From: Chara braunii
Taxonomy: Eukaryota; Streptophyta; Charophyceae; Charales; Characeae
Reading direction: 5' to 3'
Assembly: GCA_003427395.1 (NCBI GenBank)
Contig: BFEA01000024.1
Location: 2,097,959-2,161,958, forward strand
DNA length: 64,000 nt
This document shows positions 1 to 11,714 of the stretch, one piece after another (positions within the stretch are counted from its first letter, which is position 1; each line of letters starts with the position of its first letter). The notes beneath the pieces were generated by a model. That model did no database searches. It saw only the letters and a program-made list of their open reading frames with translations, and was not told where the DNA came from. Made by a program: the position numbers and the translations under genes.

Positions 1-11
1 TTCCCCTGCTC

Positions 12-964
12 TCAGTCCCCGCCGCAGTCGCGGCGGGCATCCTCCTTGTTAACTTTAATTTTACTGACCTGCCCCACTTCCTCTCCTCGTTGCACTCCTT
101 TTCCTTTCTTATCACCATCGCCCCCATCTCCGTCTCCATCTCCTCCTCCTCCGCCGCTGCCATGAACTATCTTCTCAATCACGGCCGGAGTAAAGGTCTG
201 GGTGATGTGATTGTCTAATTTCTGAATGTATAACTGTATGTGCTGATCAACATCCTTTGCGGACTTCTGTAGAAAGGTGTTCCAGACTCCCTCAAACTCA
301 TACTGGTGGGTCTCAACTTTCTGCAGAGTTCTGTTCATTGCTTCTAACTCTTCCTTCGTATGTAGGACTGTTTCTATTAAGAGGGCTAGTTTTTCTTCTG
401 TTGCAGCTTGCTTATCCTTTTGATCCTGCAATTCTCTGTGTAGCCTTGCGCCCTCAATTTGCAGTCTTTACCTTTCGTCCAGTTCTTGCCATTTTGCTGC
501 TAACATCTTCATATGCAATTCTGCACGCTTTTCCTCTAGCAAGAGTTCCTTTTCCCTCTGATCCTTAATGGACGCCAGTTTTGCAATGAACGTATCCCTT
601 TCCTCCTCTGTCTCTTCAATTCGGTTGCCGGAATAGGCATATTGGTCATACCAATCCAGCGGTTTAACATGGAGTTCTCCACCTGGCTGGCTAGTCTCTC
701 CCCTTTCCGTTTGCCGCCTAATGAGTCTGTCTCCTTCATCATCAGGCTCTTCTTCTTCTTCAATAGTCTGCAATTCTTCTTTCAATTTCTTTTCTAACTT
801 TTCTCTCATTTCTCTCTTCATTTTCTCTTCTTCTACCTGCACTTTCTTCTTTATTTCCTCTTCTTTTCGTCTTTTTCTTTCTTCTTTTCAGCCTGGCGGC
901 TTTCCACTTCAGCCTGTTCTGCAGGCGTGGGCCCTGGCTTCACAGCACCAGATCTCATCATCAT
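12..964 (-). pseudogene. decayed Gag-like coiled-coil ORF of a retroelement
   Basis: The minus strand encodes a highly charged Lys/Glu-rich protein with long predicted coiled coil (for example EEEKMKREMREKLEKKLKEE) followed by a helical stretch (residues such as LALLIETVLHTKEELEAMN) and a Gly/Asp-rich tail. The reading frame is broken: one frameshift lies near 845, and one in-frame TAA follows the residues WQELDER at about 468, after which the same frame stays open to the window edge. This architecture resembles the N-terminal part of Gag-like proteins of green-lineage LTR elements, but I see no zinc knuckle here, so the assignment is inference. The ORF may continue past position 1. A host coiled-coil gene cannot be excluded; the broken frame and repeat-rich surroundings favour a dead transposon. 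Confidence 0.45.
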
Positions 965-1084
965 TCGGGAGGTGCAGATTCTCCCGAAACCCAGGGGAAA
1001 AAAGACTCTGAAAAGGGGCCCCAACAAAACAGAAAGGGTCAGTAATCCTTGCATGGGATAGTCATCCATGGTGGATGACAGCAC

Positions 1085-1990
1085 AGGTGATCCTCCGCCG
1101 GTCCACCAGGAGACTACCCCCCAAGCTACTACTGAACTTTGTATGACGTGGATGGGATGCTCTTTTTTTTTTTTTTTAACTCTGGGAATCGCTGCTCCAA
1201 CAATACCGAATTTCAGACAATAAAGAACTCGATAGAACTTTCCTTTTTTACACGCTGCCTATTTTTCACTTCGTTAGAATCTTTCTTCCTTCCTGATCTG
1301 GCTGTTTCTTTTTGTACTAACCTTTTGTGTTTGTCCCCTTGCGCAGGGAGAAGCTGGGGTCTATACTGTGTCAGATGCCTGGGCTGTACTTCTGTCACAC
1401 AGATTATCACTGCCCAGATGATCTTGCCTTATGTCATGTTGCACCCTGACGTGGCAATCAGCCACTACCAACCAGCGCTTTCCTACCTTACTACCACCTC
1501 CTACAGATATCAAACCAGAGGTGTAGAAGAGAAGACCAGACAGGACTCTGACCACTCCTGACTCTGACGTGACTAAACACTTGTGTCCTGTCGTTCAGAT
1601 CAGACCAGACCTTGGATGGACAGCAGCAGCAGCGACCCACCAGAGAGGAAGAGAAGTAGAGGTTCAACATACACACACTCATGCAGCCAGGTAAGGGGAT
1701 GGAGGGTCTCTTCTCCTTGTTGCAGATGTCGTCGATGAAGACTCCTCGTCGCTCCGCACTCCAATGCTCCACGCAAGGTAAGTCTTCCTCTGCCCCTTCC
1801 TCTTCGGCCTACTCCTCTCCCCTATCCCAATCCACGTCTTCTCACTTTTCCACCATCGCCAGCATCATTATCAAGCCAGCGTTCTCCCTCCTTTCGCCGG
1901 CCTTGCTCATGCCAGCACAGTGAGTGCAACAAGTACTGGCTCCAATACCCAAAATTTGCAAGGGACCTGACTGTCCACAACTTGCCAGAG
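1085..1990. other. no recognisable gene; likely LTR or leader sequence
   Basis: No protein homology or RNA gene is visible. The stretch has a poly(T) run (about 1164-1178), CT-rich tracts and donor-like CAGGTAAG at 1688-1695, and it leads into the LTR-A-like repeat downstream. Confidence 0.4.
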
Positions 1991-3258
1991 TGTATCCCAA
2001 TGCATGCCACGTTACCAATCACACAGATTATGAGTCATCACACAGCACAAAGTAGAGATGAGATGTGAACCAAGACTCCAACACATTACAAGAGTATCTC
2101 GAGTTCAAGAACCAACAGTGCGATATGTCTCTCCCTCTCATACAACCGCAATGGGGGGCCTGGCTCAACCAGCGCCACCTCTCAGCCACAAGTTAAACGC
2201 AGAACAGGTATGTCTCCACCATAGCCAACATCGTACACCTGCCCCTTCTCTCTCTCCCTCCCTCAAGATCTCTGTCTCAGTTCTCTTCTCTCATCATGCA
2301 TGCACACTCCTACGACGAGAATCTACTTTGAATGCTACTCACTGAAGACTAACTGCTAATCCTCTAACTGCATTAACTAGTTGGGGAAGCTATGGCTGAT
2401 ACTTGCAAACCAGCGCCCAGCCTTCTTCCTCTCTTAGCGCAGCTTCTCCTGCCAGCGCTCACCCAGCCAGCCAGAGCACAAATGCCTTCAGGACTTCCAC
2501 GCCAGAATGCTACTGGGGATCTGTCCTCAAGGGAGGCTGGCCTGCTTCTTTATACTGCTGGCCTCCCTTTGCGAGGTCTGCATTGGCACCTTTGGGCCTT
2601 CCTCAGTCCCAGACCTCTCCAGTACTTTCCCTTCAGGGTCTGCTGCTGCTGCGGCCATCTGGCCTGAATTTTGGACTTGATGCCTGGATTTAGACTCTCT
2701 CCTGCCAGAACAGCTTGTGCTCCAAAGGATGAATCATGACGATCCAGAGCTGGCAGTTTTCGAAGCCGCGAAGAAGCTGATGAGCTGGAATATGCGACGG
2801 GCCGGTCTACCATCATCCTATCAGAACGAGAAGATGCGGTTTGGGGCACGGGCAAGATACTACCGACTCCCTTGCGTCCCCTCATCGTCTGATTGTAATC
2901 ATCGACATCATCATCTTATCAGAGCGAGAAGATGCAGTTTGGGGCGCGGACAAGATACTACTGACTCCCCTGTGTCCCCTCATCTTCTGATTGTAATGAT
3001 CGACACAAGTTCCGTTTCCATCGCCTGTTCTTCCTTTTTCTTTTCTGCCAAAATTGTTGGACTATTTCTCAATTTAAAAAGGAAAACAAAAAAAAAAAAA
3101 GACTCTCCCTTGGACTCGAATCTTGACTGGGACTTTATCCTTTGGACTTCCTTTGAACATCCTTTGAACAGAGACACATACTGCACGAACAGACACATCT
3201 ACTGCTCGAACAGACACATACCTTTTTCTTTTCTGCCAAAATTGTTGGACCATTTCTC

Positions 3259-3290
<32 letters not shown>

Positions 3291-3740
3291 NACTCTCCCC
3301 TGGACTCAAATCTTGACTGGGACTTTATCCTTTGGACTTCCTTTATACAGAGACACATACTGCACGAACAGACACATCTACTGCTCGAACAGACACACAT
3401 ACTGCACGAACAGACACATCTACTGCTCGAACAGACACACATACTGCACGAACAGACACATTTACTGCTCGAACAGACATGACCTGCACACCCCCTGGAT
3501 GAACAGATGTGACTCCCTTATCTGAATATTACAACTGTTCGTCCAGGGACACAACTGTGACCTTTAGCATTGACTTTTACTTTAGTTGGGATGTGACTTT
3601 TGAGTCTTGACCCAGAGAACATGCCTGTTGATCTGCTTTTCACGAGTTGGGGCTCTGGGCGAGTGACCCCACTGTGCTGCACTCGTCAGTCAAGGGCTGA
3701 ATCGGGTAAAGGCCCTTTTACTAGGACCTTTTCAACTCAG
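1960..3740 (-). mobile_element. LTR-A-like repeat with internal tandem duplications
   Basis: This block matches, in the same order, the block starting at 7231: a gcaagggacctgactgt segment, an acaggtatgtctccaccatagcc segment, a gctatggc/gcgccc segment, a cttccac...ctttatac segment and a aaaggcccttttac segment. It also resembles the LTR at 13756-14360. The putative TATA box reads TATAAAG on the minus strand (near 2555), which suggests a minus-oriented promoter; that is inference. Internal tandem duplications are visible: about 100 bp at 2816-3003, about 190 bp with an A-run at 3033-3420, and a 43-bp unit (ACACATACTGCACGAACAG core) repeated at 3171-3224 and 3351-3478. Confidence 0.55.
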
Positions 3741-4001
3741 CTCCAGATGTATACATGCAGGGGCGGCCATAACTGCTGTCAGATAAATCTCTCTCTTTGT
3801 ATACAACCGACATTTAAGCTCAGATACAGCCATGATGAGGGTGCGTTGTGTTGACAGACAGGTAGCTTTTTTTTTTTTTTTTGCTATTTTCTTTTTCAAT
3901 TTTCGTGAGTGCGATGACCTGCAAAATCGCAGACTGAGAAACCTGCTGTCTTTGCAGTTTTGCCACTTGTTTGACTGAATTGCTGAGATTCCCATATTCT
4001 G

Positions 4002-4002
<1 letters not shown>

Positions 4003-4039
<37 letters not shown>

Positions 4040-7000
4040 GGGCCTTATGGTCCTGGCTCCTTCTATTCTGGATGATTGGATCTGGATTTTTGGTCTTCAG
4101 AGACAGTCTGTACCCAAGTTTTACTGAGTAATCCTGGATTGGGATTTCTGACTTGAAGTTGCTGGTGGTATTTGGCTTCCAGGCCCACTCTGCTGGGTCG
4201 AACTCCAAGGATCGGATGGCAGTGTCCGGTCTGAAAATTGCCTTTGGCCATGTACCTAGGACCCTTACTTTTCTGAGGAGGAAGGAATCCAGTATAGATG
4301 TTTCTACATTGCAATTGAAAATAGCTGGCATGTCCGTATTGGTGAAGGAGACCGGGAAGGAGAGGAAAATGGCTCTGGTGTGTGAGCCTTGCTGCATGTG
4401 AGAGAATCGATAGGCTCTAGTAGGGGATGTGTCTTGAATCATAAGACCCCATTCGCCCGGTCTCCACGACTCATCTTTTACCAGGATATCTTTCCACTCC
4501 TGAGGAATACGACTGGGTATGTATTGAAGATTGGTCTCTCGTCTGTGGCATCCTTTCAGTCGGGCACTAGCTTCTTGTTCTAGTATCCAGTCTTTTCTGT
4601 CCTCCATCCACAAGTGGTCTACTTTCCAGATACCGTTCTTGATCCAAGATAGCCACCTCTGTTCTACGAAAAGTGGGTTGTTGGCCTCGTTTGTTAGCCA
4701 TTCATTCCAGAAGAGCCTCGTCCGATTCCTCCGTCCTGTAGATATCACCCATTCTTTGTTCATTACCCAAAACAGGCCTGACATATCGTTCGGGGATGGA
4801 ACTGGTGCTACCAATCTGATACTATCCAGTGCCAACTTATTCCAGGCGCTGTCCGGATTCATCAGCAGTTTGATGATCCATTTAATTTGCAGAGCTTTCG
4901 TTTCTGTTCCGGGGTCAATGATTCCTAGGCCCCCATCTCGTGGCCTCCTTTTGACGTAGTGCCAGGCTATCTTAGATATGCCCTTGACTTTGTTGGGGTC
5001 TCCTGTCCATACGTAAATCCTGGCTCGTCTGTTCAGCTCCTTAGTCGACCTGTCGGGAACTGTCCAAATAGAAGCAATATACCACATCATTGAGAAAACC
5101 GACGTATTAAGGACCAGCGCTCGACCGATAAGGGAAGTGAAGGCGTTGCCCCACCTTCCGATTTTGTTTATCTGTTTGGCCAGCATAGATGGGCCCATTT
5201 GGGGCGCCAGTCCTTCTTTCGTCATCAGGATACCTAGATAACGAGTGGGTGTATCCGGTGTTTGCCATGTCATAGCCGCCTCACATCCTTGGAGAGAAAG
5301 GGGTTCGTCCTCGGAGAGCCACCAGCCAATTGTTTTCCCCCAATTGATCTTCATCTCTGAGGCTAACCTGAATGCTTCCATTGCTTTAGCTAGTGTTCTG
5401 AAGGAAGAATCTGATGCTCCGATCAGAACCGTTAAATCATCGGCGAACATGATAGCTGCGGGGAAATCCATCTAGTGGGCCGAGCCTACATCGGTGCTGG
5501 CAAGTCTCTGAATTGATGGATCCTTGCGCAGGAAGGATGCGATTGCCTCCATTACGAATAGGAAGATTGACGGAGCTAGTGGGTCCCCTTGGCGGACCGA
5601 GCGGGATATCGGGTAGCAATCTGACAAAAGTATATTGACTTGGACACAGCCAACTGCATCCTTCTAGAGTATCCCGACTCCTATTCGTTCCATGCTTGCT
5701 TCCATAAAGTCCCAGTTGACTTGATCGTATGCTTTCTCAAAATCAAAGAAGAGAATGGCGGCATTTATTTTCCTTTCTCTGATTTTTCTTACTGACTCGT
5801 TCAATGTCATAACATTATCCAGGATATAACGACCCGGGATGAATCATGTTTGGTCAATGTGGAAGCATTTGTTGGTGATCTTAATGATCCGGTTAGACAG
5901 GGTCTTAGCCAGGATCTTGTATGGGAGGGTTAACAACGATATGGGCCTGTAATTCCTGATGTCGTCTTTTTCGTCCTTGTTGTAAAGTAGCATGATCACA
6001 CTGCTGCTGAGGAGATTACCCAGCCCCCCCTTGGACCAACTGTCATTATAGAAGTTTAGCGAGTCACTTCCTAGCAAGGGTCAAAATTTTTCCCAGAACT
6101 CTTTTGTTAACCCGTCAATTCCCGGGGGCTTGTTGTTGTTCATGCTTTGTAGAGCCCGAAGTATTTCTTCTGATGTGATTGGTTTGTCGAGAGCTTCGGC
6201 CTGGTCGGCTGATATTGTTCGCTCTAGGTAGTGTAGCATTTTTTCTGCCTTGCCTCTCTGACGTTGATGGGTATTGGTGCCCCAGTCTTAGACTGGTATA
6301 GATCCTTGTAGAAATTGCTGGATATCTCCAGCATCCCTTCACTATCTGATTTCACGGTTTCAGGAGCTGCGTGTGACCTCATACCTTCTATCGTGCCAGC
6401 TCTCGAATTGGCTTTAATTCGGGCAAAGAAGTGTTTAGTCATTGAGTCACTGAGTTCGTGCTCACACATTCTTGCTCTTATTTGAAGGCCTTTCAGATCC
6501 CACCATTTCCACATGGCCAATTCCTCTCGGGCCTTGTCGAAAATCTCGATATATAGTTGAGAGGCGGGATTGTCAGGTTAGATTCTTCTATTTTCAGTGC
6601 AAATTCTAATGATTGTTTTCTTTGTTTCCTTATCGACGCTAGCTTCCTAGAAACTTTGGCCACGGTGTCCGAAAGGATCGTAGCTCTTCTGAAACCATTC
6701 CCATTGAGGAACAGTGCTTAGGCGTACCGACCTCAACCCTTGCCAGCAGTCGCAAACTTCACTTTGGGAAGTTTGGCTCAGCAGGAGGGAGTTGTTTAGT
6801 TTGTGGAAGCTGGCTCCCTTTGTAACCACTTGGTCAAAGCATATGACCAGTTCAGTTGGTTTGTGATCCAGCCCAGAATATGGAGCCAACGGTAACACTT
6901 CAGCTTCCTTGACTACCCCCATAATGACTTTGGACACTAGAAAGTAGTCTATTCGTGAAAAGGCCATATGGTTAGCATGTTTTTTCTTGACTAAGGTGAA

Positions 7001-7230
7001 GGTTCTCTTGGTGGGGTGTAGGATTCTATGGGGATCTACCAGGTTGTGGTTCAACATCATTTCCTGGATTGGTGTTGCTTCTGATAAATTTGGGGTGCTG
7101 GAGGATCAAGAAATACGGTCCACTGATGGGTCTATTGTAGCATTCCAATCTCCTGCCATAATACATGGGGTAAGTGGGGGAATCAGGTCTCCGATTCTGC
7201 TGAGATTTCTAAGTTGTGTGTGTGCAAGGA
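4003..7230 (-). pseudogene. 5'-truncated LINE (endonuclease and reverse transcriptase)
   Basis: The minus strand carries the C-terminal part of an exonuclease-endonuclease-phosphatase endonuclease: GDWN near 7150, SRIDYFLVS near 6950 and SGLDHKP near 6870. After it comes a LINE-type reverse transcriptase: NYRPISLL near 5950, RSVRQGDPLAP near 5610 and the catalytic FADDLTVL near 5450. The C-terminal connection region follows (WKNGIW/W-rich segments, 4100-4900). A 33-bp poly(T) on the plus strand at 4003-4035 is the element's poly(A) tail. The frame has stops, including TAG just before the FADD segment and TGA in the endonuclease (DRIS*), plus frameshifts near 5640 and 6100-6650. The 5' part of the endonuclease is missing, as is typical for 5'-truncated insertion by target-primed reverse transcription. 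Clade assignment (L1-like) is inference. Confidence 0.9.
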
Positions 7231-8300
7231 ACCCGACTGTTCATCATTTGCTGGAGTGCATCAGATCAAATGCATATACACTGATTTCACAGTTTGCGAA
7301 GTCTCACACAAAACCCGATAGAAGATGAATGAGAACCAGGAAGATCAACTCAATTATCAAACCCAGAATTAGAGAGAGAACATCGTGAGTTCAAAGTGTA
7401 TAGCGCTGAACAGAGATTACAAGTCTTCTTCGATCAACANGAGTTCCAAGCCTGGCGCTCNTCAGCGCCAGCTGNCAAATGTCAACAACAGCGCTCAACA
7501 GGTAAGTGTCACCATAGCTCANACTTNCCCCTCTCTCGTCTGCCTTCTTCTCTCTCTCCCTCTATGTCTATAGTCCTGGTCTACCCTCACTCATCATGCA
7601 TGCACACTCCCTATCACATGAGGATCTACTCTGAATACTACTCACTGGTATCTCCTACTGACTATCCCTACTAACATACTAACTAGCGCTGGCGCAGCTA
7701 TGGCTTCCTTCCCTCTAGCCAGCACTCTCTTCCTTCCCACATAGCGCTGGTCTTCAGCCTAGCGCACAAGTGCCACGGCACTTCCACACTCTCATGCGAA
7801 GTGAGCATCTGTCCAAATGGGAGGCTGGACAGTCCTTTATAGTGCTGGACTGGTCTGGTGTGGCCTGCGTTCAGCCTCAAGTGTCCCAGCGACTCCTGCC
7901 CAGTACCCATTGTTGCAAAGTGTGTGTCCCAGTATCTTTTCCCATGGTCTGCTGCTGCTTTGGGCCATCGTCCTGTCTTTTGGACTCCTGGTCTGAATCA
8001 GGACTGCTCTCGTGGGAGTATGACTGAACTGGGACTGTAGCCTTTGACTTATTGCCGAACAGACATGACTTTTCATCGAGGAGACATGACCCTAACTCAG
8101 TCTTGAAAACTATGTCCGATACCTGTTCGTGCAGGACCTGTTTGTGACTGTTCGAAACGACTTTTCATTTCATTATGGATGCGACATATGCCTCAGGGAA
8201 CTTTGTCTTTTAGGTTGCTGCTCGTGAATTTAAGTTCTGGCCGACAGGGCCCCTCACTGTTGGGGTGTTCTTCTGGGGTCTAATTTGTAAAAGGCCCTTT
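7231..8300 (-). mobile_element. second LTR-A-like repeat
   Basis: This copy follows the LINE and repeats the order of segments seen in 1960-3740, including the caacaggtaagtgtcacc donor-like segment, gctatggcttcc, the cttccac segment and a minus-strand TATA-like CTATAAAGG near 7838. Five ambiguous bases (7440-7527) show that the assembly is weak here. No coding sequence is supported. Confidence 0.5.
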
Positions 8301-8305
8301 TATGC

Positions 8306-9420
8306 GTGTGTGATTGCTGAGTTTCCGCATGTTAGCCTGTCTGCATGATCGCATGGGTGTGTGTATGACCCATTCGGGTACTCGTGTGCCGGGAAGGCCC
8401 ATGAACCTGGTACTTGCCTGTGGCTATGTTGTTGTACGGGCGCAGCGGGGCCAGTAGTGTAGGGAAGGCCCGCAAAGGCCGGAAACAGGCGCAGGTAGGT
8501 AGACAGAAGAACGAAAAAAGTTAGTACCGGTCCAAGCAGCCTGAGTCAATAGCCAGCAGGTGGGCTATCAGACTGCAATGATATTTCCCTCCGAAAAGGA
8601 GAGGGACCTGGCAGACTTTGCACGAGGAGGCACTTCGCTGGTATATCAGACCAGGAGGCTGCTTGCGTGGAGCTTGGAGGCACGCTGCTGGAGCGCCCAC
8701 TCAACTGAGGCAGCGCTGCCGGAGGAGGCAGAAGGTGGCCCCTGGGCTCCCCCTCGACTATACGCTGGAAGCGCTCAGGGAGGAAGGCAGCTAGCAGGGG
8801 GGGGGGACGAGGAGGTGGAGGAAGACGGTGTCCGAGTAGGAGAGTGACGGGGGAGCTTACCTGGCTATGGTGGTCTGCATCTTCATCTTATTGGTTGGCG
8901 CTGCACCTGTAAGGCCCCACCTAGGGTTGGCATCTACAAGGAAGACTCCGGTGCAGCAGAGGGGAGTGGCGGACATGATCGGAGCAGCAAGGCTGCTTTG
9001 CGTTGTCCTTCGAACGTCGGGGTTGGACCCAATAGTCCACCATAGCCACCGACACACATAGGAGAGAGAGAGGAGGTGTAGAGTGACCAGCAGTAAGGGG
9101 AGGATTCAGACATAGGTTTTGGTTCATTTCTTTCATTTTGGTTCATTTCTTTCATTTTGGTTCATTTCTTTCATTGTTATTATTGTTATTAACTTATTAT
9201 TGTTAATGAGAGGTTGGGGGAGTAATTGGAGGATGAAGATGGTGGTGTGATGAAGGGGGGTTGACATTGGTCCTGCTGGTGTTCATCTTCTTCTTCTTCT
9301 TCTTTCGTTTTTCTTCTTCCTTTGTCTATTTCACTTTCCAAGTTCTTTCATTTCAGTCCCAATTGAACAGCATTGCGGTTCTTTGAGTTTCTGGACAGCA
9401 AGATAGTCAGGATCGTAACA
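8306..9420 (+). mobile_element. LTR-B copy (probable solo LTR)
   Basis: The segment matches the split LTR at 19562-35416 over a gctgagtttcc segment, the ggaaggcccgcaa segment, the gcaatgatrtttccctccgaa segment, the acctggctatggtgg segment and the end ggatcgtaaca. It ends in CA and is not followed by a primer-binding site, which fits a solo or 3' LTR. The 5' boundary is approximate. Confidence 0.6.
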
Positions 9421-9469
9421 TGAGTCTCTCTGTACTGTCACGATTTCCTGACACCACTCACTGTATCAG

Positions 9470-9556
9470 ACATTCGAGGACACAATGGTGTCCTTCATCG
9501 AAGTTCATAAAATTGTGAAATCATGAACTTCGAGTGCGCATTGTGTCCTCGAATGT
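9470..9556. repeat. foldback hairpin with a third half-site
   Basis: ACATTCGAGGACACAATG (9470-9487) is the exact reverse complement of CATTGTGTCCTCGAATGT (9539-9556), and a second inner pair, CGAAGTTCAT / ATGAACTTCG, extends the stem. A further direct copy, GCGCATTGTGTCCTCGAATGTAT, begins near 9590. This may be the end of a small inverted-repeat element; the family is not recognised. Confidence 0.8.
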
Positions 9557-9860
9557 ATACAATCTAATTTTCGGGTCTGGACTTTGAGGGCGCATTGTGT
9601 CCTCGAATGTATCCAAGCCGGGGCTGGGCCAGCAAATGGCAGGCTCAGCTTGCACCGTCCAACCAGGGCCTGACCGGCCCAGGGGGGTGAACCCGGAAAT
9701 CAGTTAAAAAAAAAAGAAAGCCCCGCTCTCCGAGATCTGTTGGAATTTGCAATAAAACTTGGGAACAATTTCTTTTGGGGGGTGTTTTTTTTTTGGGGGG
9801 GGGGGAAGGGGGGGTTGGGTTTGTGGGAGGGGCCTCTCTCTCTCTGTGTGAAAAAAGGAG

Positions 9861-9862
<2 letters not shown>

Positions 9863-9928
<66 letters not shown>

Positions 9929-9942
9929 CGCTCGCTCTCTCT
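9863..9942. repeat. (CT)n microsatellite
   Basis: An almost pure CT dinucleotide run with a few CTCG interruptions near its right end. Confidence 0.98.
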
Positions 9943-9969
9943 CCAAGTGTGCAGGTCCACGTGCACAGA

Positions 9970-10496
9970 ATAATAGAAAAGGGAGAAGACGAAGAAAAGG
10001 TGATGAGGAAGAAGAAAAAGAGTAGGAGAGAAGAGGACGAGGTGAGGAAGAAGACGAGAAGGTTGAGGACGAGAAGGAAGAAGAGAGGAGGAAGGAGACG
10101 AAGAAGAGTGAGGGGGAGAACAGACGAAGAGGAGTGAAAGAAGTCCAAGAAGAAGAGGAGAAGAGAAGACGACGAGTGGACGACGAGTAGTAGTAGTAGT
10201 AGTAGTAGTAGGAGGAGGAGGAGGAGGAGGAGGAGAAGAGGAGGGGGAGAACAGACAACGAGGATTGAAAGAAGTCCAAAAAGAAGAGGAGGAGGAGAAG
10301 AGGAGAAGACGAGTGAACGACGAGTGGAAGAAGAAGAGGAGGAAGGAGGAGGAAGGAGGAGGAAGGGGGAGGAGACGGAGAATAAGGGGGAGGAGGAGGA
10401 GGAGGAGAGGAGGAGGAAGAAGAAAAAGAGGACGAGAGACGAAGAGGACGAGGTGAGGAAGAAGAAGAAGGGGAAGAAGAAGAAAGGGATTCATGA
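9970..10496. repeat. long polypurine (GA-rich) tract with (TAG)n
   Basis: For more than 500 bases the plus strand is almost entirely A and G (gaagaagag, gaggagg units), with a (GTA)n run at about 10187-10211. All open frames through it are low-complexity Lys/Arg/Glu or Ser/Pro strings and are not credible genes. Confidence 0.95.
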
Positions 10497-10499
10497 CAG

Positions 10500-11020
10500 G
10501 GATTGTCTATAGAGTCAGAGCCGACATGCATTAGGCAAGCTCGTGGAAGTTTGAATGGTGCGGCAAGGCTATAGGTTCAAACAGTACCAACACCTTAAGA
10601 ACATTGGGGTTCACTTTTTCAGGAGAAAGCTCTCTTCGGTTCTCCTTTTCTCCTCTTTGTTATAGGGGAAGGGGGGGCATTTCTGACAGTCATCCCATTA
10701 GCATCAATACGTACACCACCCCATTCACACTGAATGCAGCAGAACGCAGCACAGGAGGAGAAGGTGGCCGAGGAGGAGAGCGGGTGGGGGAGCGGGACGG
10801 ATAAGAGGTGGCAGAGGCCAAGGGGGAGGAGGAGGGGGAAGACGCAGAGGCGGTGGGGAAGACAGGAGAGAGGAGAGGTGGTGGACGAAGACAGGGATGC
10901 GGAGGTGTGCATCCGTTGCGGGCAACCCCTTGTATAATAATAAGCGATAACTCGCAACTGCATAGTTTACCCTTTCCATTGGCCATAGAAACTCGACAGA
11001 GCTCTGCAAAATAAGTTCTT
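10500..11020. other. no gene recognised
   Basis: The interval continues purine-rich and GGA-rich on the plus strand to about 10900 and holds no homology I recognise. On the minus strand it would be intron or sequence downstream of the last visible FtsH exon. Confidence 0.4.
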
Positions 11021-11021
11021 G

Positions 11022-11132
11022 TCTATGGCGCGGTTTGTGAAACAGAGAAATTATTGTCTATGGTGTGGTTTGTTGGCGTGGTTTGTGAAACAGAGAATTT
11101 TTTGTCTATGGTGTGGTTTGTGAAACAGACTT
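11022..11132. repeat. short tandem repeat, GTCTATGGYGYGGTTTGTGA units
   Basis: The phrase gtctatggygyggtttgtgaaacagag recurs about three times with small spacers, ending about 100 bp from FtsH exon D. Confidence 0.85.
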
Positions 11133-11233
11133 CTCTAATCCACTTTCTTGCTTGATTTTGCAGTCCTGAACAATTCTGTACTATTTTCTGCCACAGTCAC
11201 CAAGCATGTCTTCCAATGGAACTTTGTTCTCAC

Positions 11234-11402
11234 CTGTAGAAACTCTCCCGCCATAGCACATCTCCTCTGCTGCTCTCCCTCCTAGTAGAGTCACAAGGTG
11301 ACCCCTCATCTCATCCACAAACATCAAGCACCTGTCCTCCTTCGCAGGAGGTATGTACGTGAATCCCAGAGCGCCACCTGTCCTTGGGATAATACTCAGC
11401 TT
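11234..11402 (-). CDS. FtsH-type protease, exon D (M41 peptidase, middle)
   Basis: The exon encodes KLSIIPRTGGALGFTY, then IPPAKEDRCLMFVDEMRGHL, LVTLLGGRAAEE and YGGRVSTG. This is the conserved block that follows the zinc site in FtsH metalloproteases and includes the LLGGRAAEE helix. In plant FtsH7/9 the same block reads very similarly, which supports a plastid paralogue. FtsH is a membrane-anchored, ATP-driven zinc protease for damaged or unassembled membrane proteins. The acceptor is tctgcag and the donor G|GTGAGA, leaving phase 1. EEMCYGG replaces the usual EEVVYGG, a mild change. The upstream intron holds a U6-like copy, a LINE and LTRs. Confidence 0.9.
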
Positions 11403-11621
11403 CTGCAGATTTCCGAGTGAGCAGCCATTTCCGATACACCGTGAGTTAGGGTATGAGACATCACAATCACATAGATGCATACGGCAACAAAACAACAGAG
11501 CCCGCACTATTTGCATTCATCTGACGCCTAGACATCATCTGAAGATGCATCCACCGAGATTTTTCACATAACAACTACCATCTTCACCCAGGGATAGGCG
11601 TTATGTTAGTTTATAACACCC

Positions 11622-11714
11622 GGCATTGTCTTCGTAAATTGGTTGTCATCCTTGCGCAGGGGGCATGCTAACCTTCTCTGCATTGTTCCAGCTTTAACAG
11701 ATGTCCCAAAGGAC
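11622..11714 (-). ncRNA. U6 snRNA-like copy, probably a pseudogene
   Basis: Read on the minus strand the sequence follows U6 snRNA in order: a 5' stem-loop (GTCCTTTGGGAC), GGAACAATGCAGAGAAGG, TTAGCATG with the catalytic AGC triad, and CCTGCGCAAGGATGACA. U6 is the catalytic spliceosomal RNA. The invariant ACAGAGA box reads GCAGAGA here, and the 3' stem region is diverged. I see no TATA box or upstream sequence element in the 60 bases before the 5' end and no T-run terminator at the 3' end. A dispersed, retroposed copy is therefore more likely than a working gene. Confidence 0.8.

Noticed and set aside
2785-2825. Possible hammerhead (CTGATGAG)
   Set aside because: No GAAA box or stem II closure follows.
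9645-10531. Long overlapping open frames rich in Ser/Leu/Pro or Arg/Glu
   Set aside because: They are translations of CT and GA simple repeats in several frames and strands; no domain or start context supports a gene.
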